Assembly: GCF_003063645.1 (NCBI RefSeq)
Contig: NZ_NESJ01000023.1
Location: 1 to 58,441, forward strand
DNA length: 58,441 nt
Reading direction: 5' to 3'
Source of the DNA: Limnohabitans sp. 2KL-51
GTDB lineage: Bacteria; Pseudomonadota; Gammaproteobacteria; Burkholderiales; Burkholderiaceae_C
The notes under the pieces were generated by a model that was not told the origin of the DNA, searched no databases, and saw only the letters and a program-made list of their open reading frames with translations. Both the position numbers and the translations under genes were made by a program. This document shows positions 28,163 to 36,965 of this stretch, in pieces. Position 1 is the first letter of the stretch; every line of letters starts with the position of its first letter.

Positions 28163-28204
28163 GGGGGCTTTGTCAAAACAGACTTGAATTATCGATGAAA
28201 CAAA

Positions 28205-28234
28205 GTTACATTACAAATCAATTTTTCATGTAAC
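28205..28234. promoter_or_regulatory. Inverted repeat in the tal/zwf divergent promoter
   Basis: Perfect arms GTTACAT (28205-28211) and ATGTAAC (28228-28234) lie 23 bp apart centre to centre, in the 83 bases between tal and zwf. The zwf-linked RpiR-family regulator downstream (HexR-like) is the obvious candidate to bind here, but the motif does not exactly match published HexR sites that I can recall. Confidence 0.5.
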
Positions 28235-28245
28235 TCAAGAACAAT

Positions 28246-29709
28246 ATGGCTTTTGATCTGGTTTTCTTCGGCGGCACAGGCGATCTGGTGTGGCGCAAAC
28301 TCATGCCCGCACTGTTTCAAGCCTTTCGCCACGACACCTTGCCTGAGGGTGGGCGCATCATCGGCGTGGGCCGCGACGACCTGAGCGACGAGCAATACCG
28401 GCAGCGAATCCAGTCACGCTTTGAGCAAGTCGAAGGCGACAAACGGCCCAACCCTGAAGAATTTGCACGCTTTGCCAGCCTGCTGTGCTACGTGCGCGTG
28501 GACCTGTCCAAGCCTGAGTCCTACGCGGCCTTGGCCAGTCGCCTTGCCGAGCGCGACACCGATCATGTGGTGATGTACCTGTCCACCGCACCCAGCCTGT
28601 TCACCACCGTTTGTGAACAACTCGCCGCCAATGGTCTGAACACGCCCAAGACCCGCATCGTGCTGGAAAAACCGCTGGGCCACGACCTGGCCTCCAACCG
28701 CGCCATCAACGAAGCCGTGGGCAAGGTCTTCAAAGAGCAACAAATCTTCCGCATCGACCACTACTTGGGCAAACCTGCGGTGCAAAACCTGTTTGCCATG
28801 CGCTTTGGCAACGCCTTGTTCGAACCCCTGTGGCGGCGCGAACACATCGCCAACATCCAGATCACCATGGCCGAAGAGCTGGGCGTGGAAAAGCGCGGCG
28901 GCTTTTATGAGACCACAGGCGCCCTGCGCGACATGGTGCAAAACCATGCGCTGCAACTGCTGTGCGCCATTGCGATGGAGCCGCCCATCAACGCGCATGC
29001 CGATGCCATTCGCGACGAAAAACTCAAGGTGCTTCGCGCACTAAAGCGCTGGACACCCGAGACCCTGAGCCAGCACGTCATTCGCGGCCAGTACAGCGGG
29101 GGCAACACCGAAGGCAAAGCCGCACCCGGTTACCGCGACGAACCTGGCGTCAGCCCCACGAGCAACACCGAAACTTTCGTCGCACTGCGCACCGAAATCG
29201 CCAACTGGCGCTGGGCGGGCGTGCCGTTCTACATCCGCACCGGCAAACGCATGGCCTCGCGTGAGGCGCACATCGAAATCAACTTTCGCCCCACACCGCA
29301 CGAAATTTTCAAAAGCCCGGTGGGCCAGGTCAACAAACTCGTCATTCACCTGCAACCCAAAGACGGGCTGGAGCTGCACCTGTTTGCCCAAGGCCAAAGC
29401 AAACGCGGCCAAGGCAGCGGCGGCGCAACCTTGAGCCCGGTGCACCTGGACCTGGACTTTGACAAACGCTTTGGCAGCCAACGCGTGGGCGCTTACGAGC
29501 GCTTGCTGCTGGATGTGCTCGATGGTCGCCTGAACCTGTTTGTGCGCAGCGACGAACAAGAAGAAGCCTGGCGCTGGGTTGAGCCCATCTTGCAACACTG
29601 GCAGGGTGACAACAACGGTCCGCGCCCGTATGCCGCAGGCACCTGGGGGCCCAGCGCATCGAGTGCCATGATCGCGCGCGACGGCTTTTGCTGGTCTGAA
29701 GAAAGCTAA
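28246..29709 (+). CDS. zwf: Glucose-6-phosphate 1-dehydrogenase
   Basis: Product of 487 residues. It oxidises glucose 6-phosphate to 6-phosphogluconolactone with NAD(P)+, the entry to the pentose phosphate and Entner-Doudoroff routes. The dinucleotide-binding motif is 'FFGGTGDLVWRKLMPAL' at the N-terminus and the active-site block is 'FRIDHYLGKPAVQN' (Asp171, His172, Lys176). 'EKPLGHDL' and 'IRTGKRMASREAHIEI' are conserved. It is followed after 13 bases by an RpiR-family regulator. No pgl, edd or eda gene is in the window. Confidence 0.97.
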   Translation: MAFDLVFFGGTGDLVWRKLMPALFQAFRHDTLPEGGRIIGVGRDDLSDEQYRQRIQSRFEQVEGDKRPNPEEFARFASLLCYVRVDLSKPESYAALASRLAERDTDHVVMYLSTAPSLFTTVCEQLAANGLNTPKTRIVLEKPLGHDLASNRAINEAVGKVFKEQQIFRIDHYLGKPAVQNLFAMRFGNALFEPLWRREHIANIQITMAEELGVEKRGGFYETTGALRDMVQNHALQLLCAIAMEPPINAHADAIRDEKLKVLRALKRWTPETLSQHVIRGQYSGGNTEGKAAPGYRDEPGVSPTSNTETFVALRTEIANWRWAGVPFYIRTGKRMASREAHIEINFRPTPHEIFKSPVGQVNKLVIHLQPKDGLELHLFAQGQSKRGQGSGGATLSPVHLDLDFDKRFGSQRVGAYERLLLDVLDGRLNLFVRSDEQEEAWRWVEPILQHWQGDNNGPRPYAAGTWGPSASSAMIARDGFCWSEES

Positions 29710-29722
29710 AAGGAATTTCGCC

Positions 29723-30568
29723 ATGCTCGACCGAATCAAAGCCTCCCTGCCCTCGCTGGCGCCAGCCGAGCAACGCGTGGGCAAACTGGTGCTGGCCGAC
29801 CCGCGCGCCTTTGCCAAGCTGCCCGTCACCGAGCTGGCCGACCGCGCCCATGTGAGCAAACCCACCGTGGTGCGCTTTTGCCGCAGCGTGGGTTACGACG
29901 GCCTGTCCGACTTCAAGCTCAAGCTGGCCGGCAGCGTCAGCGAAGGCGTGCCCTTCATCCACCGCAGCGTGGACGCCGACGACAAAACCAGCGACATCGC
30001 CGTCAAGGTCATCGACAACACCGTCGCCGCGTTTTTGAAGTACCGCAACGACGCCAGTTTCTTTGCGCTGGAGCACGCCGCGCAAGCCCTGGCATCCACC
30101 CAGAAAACCAACCGCCGCATCGAGTTTTATGGTGTGGGCAACTCCGGCATCGTGGCGCAAGACGCACAGCACAAATTTTTTCGCCTCGGTGTCAACGCCA
30201 TCGCGTACAGCGACGGCCACATGCAAGTGATGAGCGCCTCCATGCTCAAACCCGGTGACTGCGCCGTCATCATCTCCAACTCGGGTCGCACCCGCGACCT
30301 GATGGACGCCTGCGACATCGCCAAAAAACAAGGGGCCACGACCATCGTCATCACCGCCAGCGGCTCACCGCTGGCCAGCGCTGGGCACATCCACCTCACG
30401 GCCGACCACCCTGAGGGCTACGACAAATACAGCCCCATGGTGTCACGCCTGCTGCACCTGCTCATCATCGACATCCTTGCCACCACCGTGGCCCTGAGGA
30501 TTGGTGAAGCCCTGCAACCTGCGCTGCGCGACATGAAGAAAAACCTGAGCAGCAAGCGTTACACCTGA
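29723..30568 (+). CDS. hexR: HexR-like RpiR-family transcriptional regulator
   Basis: Product of 281 residues. An N-terminal RpiR helix-turn-helix ('LADRAHVSKPTVVRFCRSVGYDGLSDFKLKLA') is joined to a C-terminal SIS sugar-isomerase fold ('RIEFYGVGNSGIVAQDAQHKFFRLGV', 'VIISNSGRTRDLMDACDIAKKQGA'). HexR proteins sense 2-keto-3-deoxy-6-phosphogluconate and repress zwf and related central carbon genes. Its position 13 bases after zwf is typical of the family. Self-regulation through the zwf promoter and regulation of divergent tal are likely inferences. Confidence 0.9.
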   Translation: MLDRIKASLPSLAPAEQRVGKLVLADPRAFAKLPVTELADRAHVSKPTVVRFCRSVGYDGLSDFKLKLAGSVSEGVPFIHRSVDADDKTSDIAVKVIDNTVAAFLKYRNDASFFALEHAAQALASTQKTNRRIEFYGVGNSGIVAQDAQHKFFRLGVNAIAYSDGHMQVMSASMLKPGDCAVIISNSGRTRDLMDACDIAKKQGATTIVITASGSPLASAGHIHLTADHPEGYDKYSPMVSRLLHLLIIDILATTVALRIGEALQPALRDMKKNLSSKRYT

Positions 30569-30635
30569 AGCGGTTGGCCTGCAAGGGTTCATCGCGCCGA
30601 ATCTAAAAAAAGTCAATCAACACAAATGGGCCGAC

Positions 30636-32048
30636 TCAGGCACCAGGCCAACTCAGGCGAATGGCGGTGCCGCGCCCAACGGCCAAGGGGCTGCGCACAC
30701 CGACTTGCACCCCGTGCTGGCTCGCAATTTCTTTCACAATGGCCAGGCCCAAACCACTGCCCGCAACACCCGAGGGCGCGGCGCGGTAAAAGCGCTCGAA
30801 CACATGGGCCTGGTGCTCAGGTGTGATGCCCGGGCCATCGTCCTCCACTTCCAGCCAACGGTCCCCGACCCGCACCGTGATGTGCGTGCCCGCTGGGCCG
30901 TGGTGAATGGCGTTGTCGATCAGGTTGCTCAAGGCCTCGTGCAGCAACAGGTCCACGCCTTGCACCTCGCAATGCACCACTTGCACCTCCAGGCCCAGGT
31001 CATCGCCCAGCTGGTGGGCACGCATCAGGTGCTCTTGCGTCACGCGCCTGGCCAGCGCCACCAGGTCGACCGTCTGTGGGCTGTGCATTTCGCGGGCATG
31101 CTCGACCCGCGTCATGGCCAGCAGTTGCTCGGTCAGGCGCACGGCGTCGTCAGTGGTTTGCCGGGCCGCAGACAGCAAGGCCTGCGCCTGATTGGGTTCG
31201 GCATTGCGCTGGGCCAGCGCCAGCTGCGTTTTCAAGGCGGTCAAGGGCGTTCGCAACTGGTGCGCGGCGTTGTCCAAAAAGCGTTTGCGGATGTCGATCA
31301 ATCGGCCCAATCGGTCCAGATAGCTGTTCAGCGTCTCGATCAGGGGCCGCAACTCGCGTGGCAAATCCGGCGGCTGAATGGGTGAAAAGTCGTCGTCGGC
31401 CTTGCTCGCCAGCTGTTGGCGAAAGGCCTCCAGCGGCCGAATACCGCGCTGCACGCCCCAGATCACCAAAATTGCAGCCGCCAAAAGCAACAAGCCCTGG
31501 CTGCCCAAGGTGTCCCACAAAATGTTCTGAATCAATTGCTGACGCGCCTCCATGGTTTCGGCCACGGTGATCTTGATCAGCGGCTCGCTCAGGCCCGCGT
31601 CCTCCATGACGTGTGTGAGCTGCGCCAGACGCACGGGCTGGTTCAGGTACACCCCATCGTCAAACTGCACCAAGGCAAAGTACTTCACGGCCGACTGCGT
31701 GCGCACAGGCGCATCGGGCAAAGCCGCCACACCGGCCAAGTACTGACCCGCAGAGGTGGAGACTTTGTAAAACAAACGCGAGCCGGTGTGGTTTTCAAAC
31801 AAGTAGCCTGCGGCCTTCATCACGTCAAGCTGCAGGCGACCATCGCGCCATGCCAACTCTTCGGCCAAAGTGCGTGCAGCCAAGTACAAGGACCGGTCAT
31901 ACGCCTCGTTGGCCGCCTGCACCGCATTGCCATAGCCCACCCAGGCGTTGACGCCGATCAACGCGGCCAGCGGCAGCAAGATCCAACTGAGCAAGCGCCT
32001 GCGCAGCGACGCAACGGCGCGGATCGGATGCGCTGGCGTTGTGGTCAT
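30636..32048 (-). CDS. tctE: TctE-like sensor histidine kinase
   Basis: Product of 470 residues. Membrane segments at about 17-36 and 183-200 bracket a periplasmic sensor domain (about 40-180). A HAMP-like linker leads to the phosphoacceptor His263 in 'FLDNAAHQLRTPLTALKTQ', then an N box ('LLHEALSNLIDNAIHHG') and G boxes ('VEDDGPGI', 'GSGLGLAIVKEIA'). It overlaps tctD by 4 bases (ATGA). The pair is divergent from tctCBA, the standard arrangement for control of tricarboxylate uptake. The real ligand cannot be read from sequence. Confidence 0.93.
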   Translation of the reverse strand: MTTTPAHPIRAVASLRRRLLSWILLPLAALIGVNAWVGYGNAVQAANEAYDRSLYLAARTLAEELAWRDGRLQLDVMKAAGYLFENHTGSRLFYKVSTSAGQYLAGVAALPDAPVRTQSAVKYFALVQFDDGVYLNQPVRLAQLTHVMEDAGLSEPLIKITVAETMEARQQLIQNILWDTLGSQGLLLLAAAILVIWGVQRGIRPLEAFRQQLASKADDDFSPIQPPDLPRELRPLIETLNSYLDRLGRLIDIRKRFLDNAAHQLRTPLTALKTQLALAQRNAEPNQAQALLSAARQTTDDAVRLTEQLLAMTRVEHAREMHSPQTVDLVALARRVTQEHLMRAHQLGDDLGLEVQVVHCEVQGVDLLLHEALSNLIDNAIHHGPAGTHITVRVGDRWLEVEDDGPGITPEHQAHVFERFYRAAPSGVAGSGLGLAIVKEIASQHGVQVGVRSPLAVGRGTAIRLSWPGA

Positions 32049-32752
32049 GCGCTGCCCGAAGGTGAAGTCAGCATGTAACCCATGCCGCGAAAGGTGGTGA
32101 TCACCACTTCGACAGGTCCCCCGTAGGATGCCGCAGAAGATTCGAGCTTTTTGCGCAAACGGTAAATCAGCACCTCCACCGCGTCCAGCCCGGCGGCTTC
32201 GTCGGCAAACACCTCGCTGTGCAGTTGCTCTTTGCTCACGGTGCGCTGCGGCGAAGACAACAACACGCGCAGCGCAGCGGCCTCGCGTTGCGTCAAAGCC
32301 AACACCTGGCCGTGCAATTGCACGGAGCCGTTTTCCGGCTGCATCTCCAGCGGTCCAAAGCGTAACGCGTTGGTTTTGACACGGCCGTGGCGGCGCAGCA
32401 AAACCTGCAGGCGCGCCTCAAGCTCACTCAAATCAAAGGGCTTGGGCAAGTAGTCGTCGGCGCCCATGTTCAGGCCCAGCACCCGGTCGGGCACAGTGGC
32501 GCGCGCCGTCAAAATCAGCACTGGCACTGCATCGCCCCGCGCACGCAAGGCCTGCAGCACGCTCAGGCCGTCTGGCCCCGGCAACTGCAAATCGAGCAGC
32601 ACCGCATCAAAGCCGTGCCCCGGCTGCAGGCAGCGCTCGGCTGCATGGCCATCTGCGGCAAATTCAACCGCCATGCCCCCTTGGCGCAAAGCCGTGCCCA
32701 GCCAAAGGGCAATGTCGGGCGTGTCTTCCACCAACAAAATTCGGGGGGTCAT
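32045..32752 (-). CDS. tctD: TctD-like OmpR-family response regulator
   Basis: Product of 235 residues from the ATG giving MTPRILLVEDTPDIALWL; longer frames would extend through the intergenic promoter region. The receiver domain has phosphoacceptor Asp54 ('AVLLDLQLPGPDG') and a Lys in 'YLPKPFDL'. The C-terminal OmpR-type winged helix ('LTQREAAALRVLLSSPQRTVSKEQLHSEVF', 'VLIYRLRKKLE') follows. It should activate the divergent tctCBA genes on a signal from TctE. The 136 bases between tctD and tctC hold their promoters; I could not pick out a clear binding site. Confidence 0.93.
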   Translation of the reverse strand: MTPRILLVEDTPDIALWLGTALRQGGMAVEFAADGHAAERCLQPGHGFDAVLLDLQLPGPDGLSVLQALRARGDAVPVLILTARATVPDRVLGLNMGADDYLPKPFDLSELEARLQVLLRRHGRVKTNALRFGPLEMQPENGSVQLHGQVLALTQREAAALRVLLSSPQRTVSKEQLHSEVFADEAAGLDAVEVLIYRLRKKLESSAASYGGPVEVVITTFRGMGYMLTSPSGSA

Positions 32753-32888
32753 CGGGTGATTGAGGGTATTCACTGAATGGTTTTGACAGGTGCTTGACAG
32801 CTTGACGCCCGGCTTGGCACCAAAATCGTGCCATCTGCCCATGGCATGTGCTTGGCAGTGACTTTTGATTTTCACACAGGAGACCTGC

Positions 32889-33863
32889 ATGTCCATTTCC
32901 AAACGCGACTTCCTGGCCCTCGGCGCTGCCGCTGGTGCTTCCCTGGCCCTGCCCGCTTGGGCACAAGGCAAACCCATGTTTGACACGCTCAACATGTTCG
33001 TGCCCGCTGCCCCCGGCGGCGGCTGGGATGGCACCGCCCGCTCGATCGAACGCGCGGCCAAGGCCGCTGGTCTGGTGGGCAACATGCAGTTTGAAAACGT
33101 CGGCGGCGCCGGTGGCATGGTGGGCTTGCCCCGCTTTGTGAACCAGCGCAAAGGTCAGGGCAACATCCTGATGGTGGGCGGCTCGGTCATGATCGGTGCG
33201 GGCATCGCCAACAAGAGCCCCGTGACCATCAAAAACGTGATCCCCATTGCCCGCCTGACCGAAGAGGCTGGTGTCATCGTCGTGCCTTCAGCGGGCAAGA
33301 TCAAAACCTGGAAAGAACTGGAAGCCGCCATCAAAGCCAACCCCAAGGCCGTCTCGGTGGCCGGTGGCAGCGCTGGCGGCACAGACCACCTGATCTTGGG
33401 CATGTTGATCAAAGCGCTGGGCAAAAACCCGCGTGAAGCCGCTTACGTGGCCTTTGCGGGTGGTGGTCCCGCCAACGCGGCCATTTTGGGCAACCAAGTG
33501 GTGGCGGGCATTTCCGGCTACTCCGAGTTTGAAGAGCAAATCAAGGCCGGCAAGATGATTCCTTTGGCCGTCTCGGGCAAAAGCCGCATTCCCGGCGTCA
33601 ACGTACCGACTTTGACCGAACTGGGCATCAACGTGTCTGAATCCAACTGGCGCGGCGTGTTTGCCGCTCCCGGCATCAGCGACGTACAGTACAACGTCTT
33701 GATTGACTTTGTCACCCGCCTGAGCCAATCGGCCGCTTGGAAGCAAGAGCTCGAAACCCGCAAATGGACCAACGCATTCATGACCGAGCGCCCCTTTGAG
33801 CGCGATCTGGCCAAAGACATTGCCGACAAGGAAGTGCTGATGAAAGAACTGGGTCTGGCATGA
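32889..33863 (+). CDS. tctC: TctC, Bug-family tripartite tricarboxylate receptor
   Basis: Product of 324 residues from the ATG at 32889, which has AGGAG about 6 bases upstream. An export signal ('SISKRDFLALGAAAGASLALPAWAQ') is followed by the periplasmic binding domain: 'NMFVPAAPGGGWDGTARSIERA', 'FENVGGAGGMVGL' and 'PLAVSGKSRIPGVNVPTLTELG'. TctC binds a carboxylate, classically citrate, and delivers it to the TctAB permease. It starts the tctCBA operon, overlapping tctB by 4 bases. TctC of this subtype (with 'GGGWDGTAR') tends to be the dedicated receptor of the permease. Confidence 0.94.
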   Translation: MSISKRDFLALGAAAGASLALPAWAQGKPMFDTLNMFVPAAPGGGWDGTARSIERAAKAAGLVGNMQFENVGGAGGMVGLPRFVNQRKGQGNILMVGGSVMIGAGIANKSPVTIKNVIPIARLTEEAGVIVVPSAGKIKTWKELEAAIKANPKAVSVAGGSAGGTDHLILGMLIKALGKNPREAAYVAFAGGGPANAAILGNQVVAGISGYSEFEEQIKAGKMIPLAVSGKSRIPGVNVPTLTELGINVSESNWRGVFAAPGISDVQYNVLIDFVTRLSQSAAWKQELETRKWTNAFMTERPFERDLAKDIADKEVLMKELGLA

Positions 33864-34324
33864 CGCCTGTGCGCCTGGCTCTTTTGCTGTTGGCCGTGTG
33901 CGGCGTGGCCGCCTGGCAGCTCACGGTCATTCCGCCATCGCTGATGCAGATGACCGTGGGCCCGGTGCTGGCCCCGGTCGCCATCGTGGCAGCGCTCACC
34001 GTGGTGGCGCTGCTCTACGGCTTAAGCGCCTGGCGCGGTCGCCAGGTGGACCTGAGCCAGGAGGCAGGACAAGAAGCCCTGCCCGGCGCGACCACCCGGA
34101 TGCTCAGCTTGCTGGGCGGTGGGGTGGCCTTCATTGTGCTGGTTATTCCCTTGGGCTTTGTGCTGCCGGGCACGCTGTGCGGCATGTGCATTGCGCGCGC
34201 GTTTGACGCGCCCTTCAACGGCAAGTCGCTGCTCATTTGCGGCCTGATCGCCGGCGTGTTCTGGTTTGTCTTTGCCCGTTTGCTGGGCGTGGGCCTGGGC
34301 CCAGCTTTGCCCTGGTTAGATTGA
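33860..34324 (+). CDS. tctB: TctB, small permease subunit of the tripartite tricarboxylate transporter
   Basis: Product of 154 residues with four predicted membrane helices ('LALLLLAVCGVAAWQLTVIPP', 'PVLAPVAIVAALTVVALLYGLSA', 'GGVAFIVLVIPLGFVLPGTLCG' and 'LLICGLIAGVFWFVFARLLGVGL'). This topology and the position between tctC and tctA define it; sequence conservation in the family is low. It overlaps tctC as ATGA and is 12 bases before tctA. Its role within the permease complex is not well understood. Confidence 0.9.
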   Translation: MTPVRLALLLLAVCGVAAWQLTVIPPSLMQMTVGPVLAPVAIVAALTVVALLYGLSAWRGRQVDLSQEAGQEALPGATTRMLSLLGGGVAFIVLVIPLGFVLPGTLCGMCIARAFDAPFNGKSLLICGLIAGVFWFVFARLLGVGLGPALPWLD

Positions 34325-34336
34325 ATCGGATACCCC

Positions 34337-35833
34337 ATGGAAGCTTTTGACGCCCTGATGGGCGGCTTTGCCGTTGCCCTTCAACCCACCACCTTGCTCT
34401 GGGGTTTCGTGGGTTGCTTTATCGGCACGCTCGTGGGCGTGTTGCCGGGCATTGGCCCTGCGCTGACCATCGCTTTGCTGTTACCCCTGACCTACCATGT
34501 GCCCGCCACCAGCATGTTCGTCATGTTCGCGGGCATTTATTACGGCGCGGCCTATGGCGGCTCCACCACCTCCATCTTGCTCAACACCCCGGGCGAGTCT
34601 GCGGCCGTGGTCACCGCGCTCGAGGGCAACAAAATGGCCAGAAACGGCCGAGCCGGACAGGCCCTGGCCACGGCAGCCATTGGCAGTTTCGTGGCGGGCA
34701 CCATCGGCACTTTGGCGCTCACCTTTTTTGCCCCCCTGGTGGTCGACGCGGCGCTGGCCTTCGGCCCCGCCGAATACTTCAGCCTCATGGTGCTGTCGCT
34801 GGTGGCGGTGTCGGCGGTGCTGGGCAACTCCATGCTGCGCGGCTTGGTGGCCCTCAGCCTGGGCTTGCTGTTGGGCATGGTCGGCATCGACTTGCAAACG
34901 GGCCAACCCCGCTTCACCTTTGGCCGCCCCGAACTGCTCGACGGCATCGAAGTCACCGTGGCAGCGGTGGGCCTGTTTGCCGTGGGCGAGGCGCTTTACC
35001 TGGCTTGGCAAGGCCGAGAAACCAAGACAGGCGAAGTCATGAAACTGTCGGGCAGCCTGTGGATGAGCAAACAAGACTGGGCCCGCTCGTGGAAAGCCTG
35101 GATCCGTGGCGCTTTTTATGGCTTCCCCATTGGCGCCATGCCCGCTGGCGGGGCCGAGTTACCCACGCTGCTGTCTTACTACACCGAGAAAAAACTCTCC
35201 AAGCACCCGGAAGAATTCGGCCATGGCGCCATTGAAGGCGTGGCCGGGCCTGAAGCCGCCAACAACGCCGCCGCTGCGGGCGTGCTGATGCCACTGCTGA
35301 CCTTGGGCATCCCCACTTCGGCCACGGCGGCCATCATGCTCTCGGCCTTTGAGGGCTACGGCATCCAGACCGGCCCGCAGCTGTTCAGCCAACAAGGCGG
35401 CCTGGTCTGGACCCTGATCGCCAGCCTCTACATTGGCAACGTGATCTTGCTGATCCTGAACCTGCCGCTGGTCAGCCTCTGGGTCAAGTTGCTCAAGATT
35501 CCACCGCCTTGGCTTTACGCGGGCATCATCGTCATCTCGACTGCTGGCGTGTACGGCGCAGGCAACTCGGTGTTCAACGTCGGCTTGCTGTTTGTCTTTG
35601 GCCTGCTGGGCTACTTGATGCGGCGCTTTGACTTTCCAGCCGCACCCCTGATCGTGGGCCTGATCCTGGCCCCTATGGCCGAACAATCGATGCGCCAGGC
35701 CCTGACCATCAGCCAAGGCGAATGGTCGACCTTTTTCACCCGTCCTCTGTCGGGCAGCTTGATGGCCGTGTCGGTTTTGTTGGTGGTAGCACCTGCTCTT
35801 TGGAAACACTTTCGACGCCAAACCCAAGCCTGA
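34337..35833 (+). CDS. tctA: TctA, large permease subunit of the tripartite tricarboxylate transporter
   Basis: Product of 498 residues with about twelve membrane helices. Family signatures are plain: '[24 protein letters not shown]' near the N-terminus, '[20 protein letters not shown]', and '[36 protein letters not shown]' in the second half. It carries the substrate across the inner membrane using an ion gradient. Last of tctCBA; a second Bug-receptor gene follows after 77 bases. Confidence 0.96.
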   Translation: MEAFDALMGGFAVALQPTTLLWGFVGCFIGTLVGVLPGIGPALTIALLLPLTYHVPATSMFVMFAGIYYGAAYGGSTTSILLNTPGESAAVVTALEGNKMARNGRAGQALATAAIGSFVAGTIGTLALTFFAPLVVDAALAFGPAEYFSLMVLSLVAVSAVLGNSMLRGLVALSLGLLLGMVGIDLQTGQPRFTFGRPELLDGIEVTVAAVGLFAVGEALYLAWQGRETKTGEVMKLSGSLWMSKQDWARSWKAWIRGAFYGFPIGAMPAGGAELPTLLSYYTEKKLSKHPEEFGHGAIEGVAGPEAANNAAAAGVLMPLLTLGIPTSATAAIMLSAFEGYGIQTGPQLFSQQGGLVWTLIASLYIGNVILLILNLPLVSLWVKLLKIPPPWLYAGIIVISTAGVYGAGNSVFNVGLLFVFGLLGYLMRRFDFPAAPLIVGLILAPMAEQSMRQALTISQGEWSTFFTRPLSGSLMAVSVLLVVAPALWKHFRRQTQA

Positions 35834-35910
35834 TAGGTAATTGCCCTCTTTTGAATCGCCATTTTTTTTGGTGTCATTGGGGGTCTGCTTTTTAACTCTA
35901 GACCTGAAAC

Positions 35911-36912
35911 ATGAACCACAACGACGATTCCCTCATCCAAAGACGCGACTACCTCAAGTGGATGGGGGCCGCCGGTTTGGCTGCTACCGGTGTTTCAGGC
36001 CATGCCCAATCTGCCTGGCCCAACAAGCCCATCCGCTGGATCATCCCCTTCGCACCCGGCGGCACCTCCAGCATCGTGGCGCGCAGCATTGCGACCCAGC
36101 TGACCAAGCAAATGGGGGTGTCTTTTGTCATTGACAACAAAGGCGGCGGGGGCGGCGTTCCCGCGATGCAAGAGATGATGCGTACCCCGGCCGACGGCTA
36201 CACCATCGTCATGAGCCACATTGGCCTGATGGCGGTCAACCCCCTGATCTACCCCGACAGCGGCTATGACGTGAACAAGGACTTTGTGCCCGTCACTTTG
36301 CTGTCGCGCGTGCCCAGCCTGTTTGTGGTGCACAAAGACGTGCCCGTCACCGACATGAAATCCCTGGTCGCTTTTGTTCGCTCTCGCCCCGGCCAGCTCA
36401 ACTACGCCTCTGCAGGCAATGCCAGCGCCGGCCACTTGGCCATGGAAGCGCTCAAACTGGCTACCGGCATGTTCATCACGCACATACCCTACCGCGGCAC
36501 AGGCCCCGCCCTGAACGACGTGCTGGCAGGTCGCATCCAATTGATGTCCGCAGGCACCCCGGCGCTCTTGCCGCACATCAAAAGCGGCGTCCTGCGCTGC
36601 ATCGCCACCGGCACCACCGAGCGCATTGCGGTGCTGCCCGACGTCCCCACGGTCATCGAGAACGGCTACAAAGACTTTGAAACCGTGCAGTGGTACGGCA
36701 TACACGCTCGCGCAGGCACCCCGCCAGAGATCATCAACAGGCTGCAACAAGAGTGCGCCAAAGCGGTCAAGTCACCTGAAGTCGTTGCTCAAAACGCGTC
36801 GGAAAGCGCCATTGCCGGTGGCGGCACATCTGCCGAATACGCTGCGTATGTGGCAAGAGAACAAGCCCGCTGGAAAGAGGTTGTCATCAAAGGCCAGATC
36901 AAGCCCGGCTAA
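35911..36912 (+). CDS. Bug-family solute receptor, second copy next to tctA
   Basis: Product of 333 residues. The N-terminus 'LIQRRDYLKWMGAAGLAATGVSGHAQ' is a likely Tat signal. The mature protein has the Bug pattern: 'WPNKPIRWIIPFAPGGTSSIVARSIATQL', 'VIDNKGGGGGVPAMQEM', 'NYASAGNASAGHLAMEALKLATG' and 'IPYRGTGPALNDVLAGRIQLM'. It is of a different Bug subgroup from the tctC upstream, closer to the many orphan receptors of Burkholderiales. It could widen the ligand range of TctAB or serve an unlinked permease. Convergent with hipA. Confidence 0.9.
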   Translation: MNHNDDSLIQRRDYLKWMGAAGLAATGVSGHAQSAWPNKPIRWIIPFAPGGTSSIVARSIATQLTKQMGVSFVIDNKGGGGGVPAMQEMMRTPADGYTIVMSHIGLMAVNPLIYPDSGYDVNKDFVPVTLLSRVPSLFVVHKDVPVTDMKSLVAFVRSRPGQLNYASAGNASAGHLAMEALKLATGMFITHIPYRGTGPALNDVLAGRIQLMSAGTPALLPHIKSGVLRCIATGTTERIAVLPDVPTVIENGYKDFETVQWYGIHARAGTPPEIINRLQQECAKAVKSPEVVAQNASESAIAGGGTSAEYAAYVAREQARWKEVVIKGQIKPG

Positions 36913-36965
36913 GCCAAGTTGCGCAGTTCTGACGCGCAAGCGCTAAAAAACTGGCGCAGGCGCGG

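Noticed and set aside
36913..36965. Terminator between the second Bug receptor and hipA
   Set aside because: No convincing stem with a T-tract in the 53-base convergent gap.
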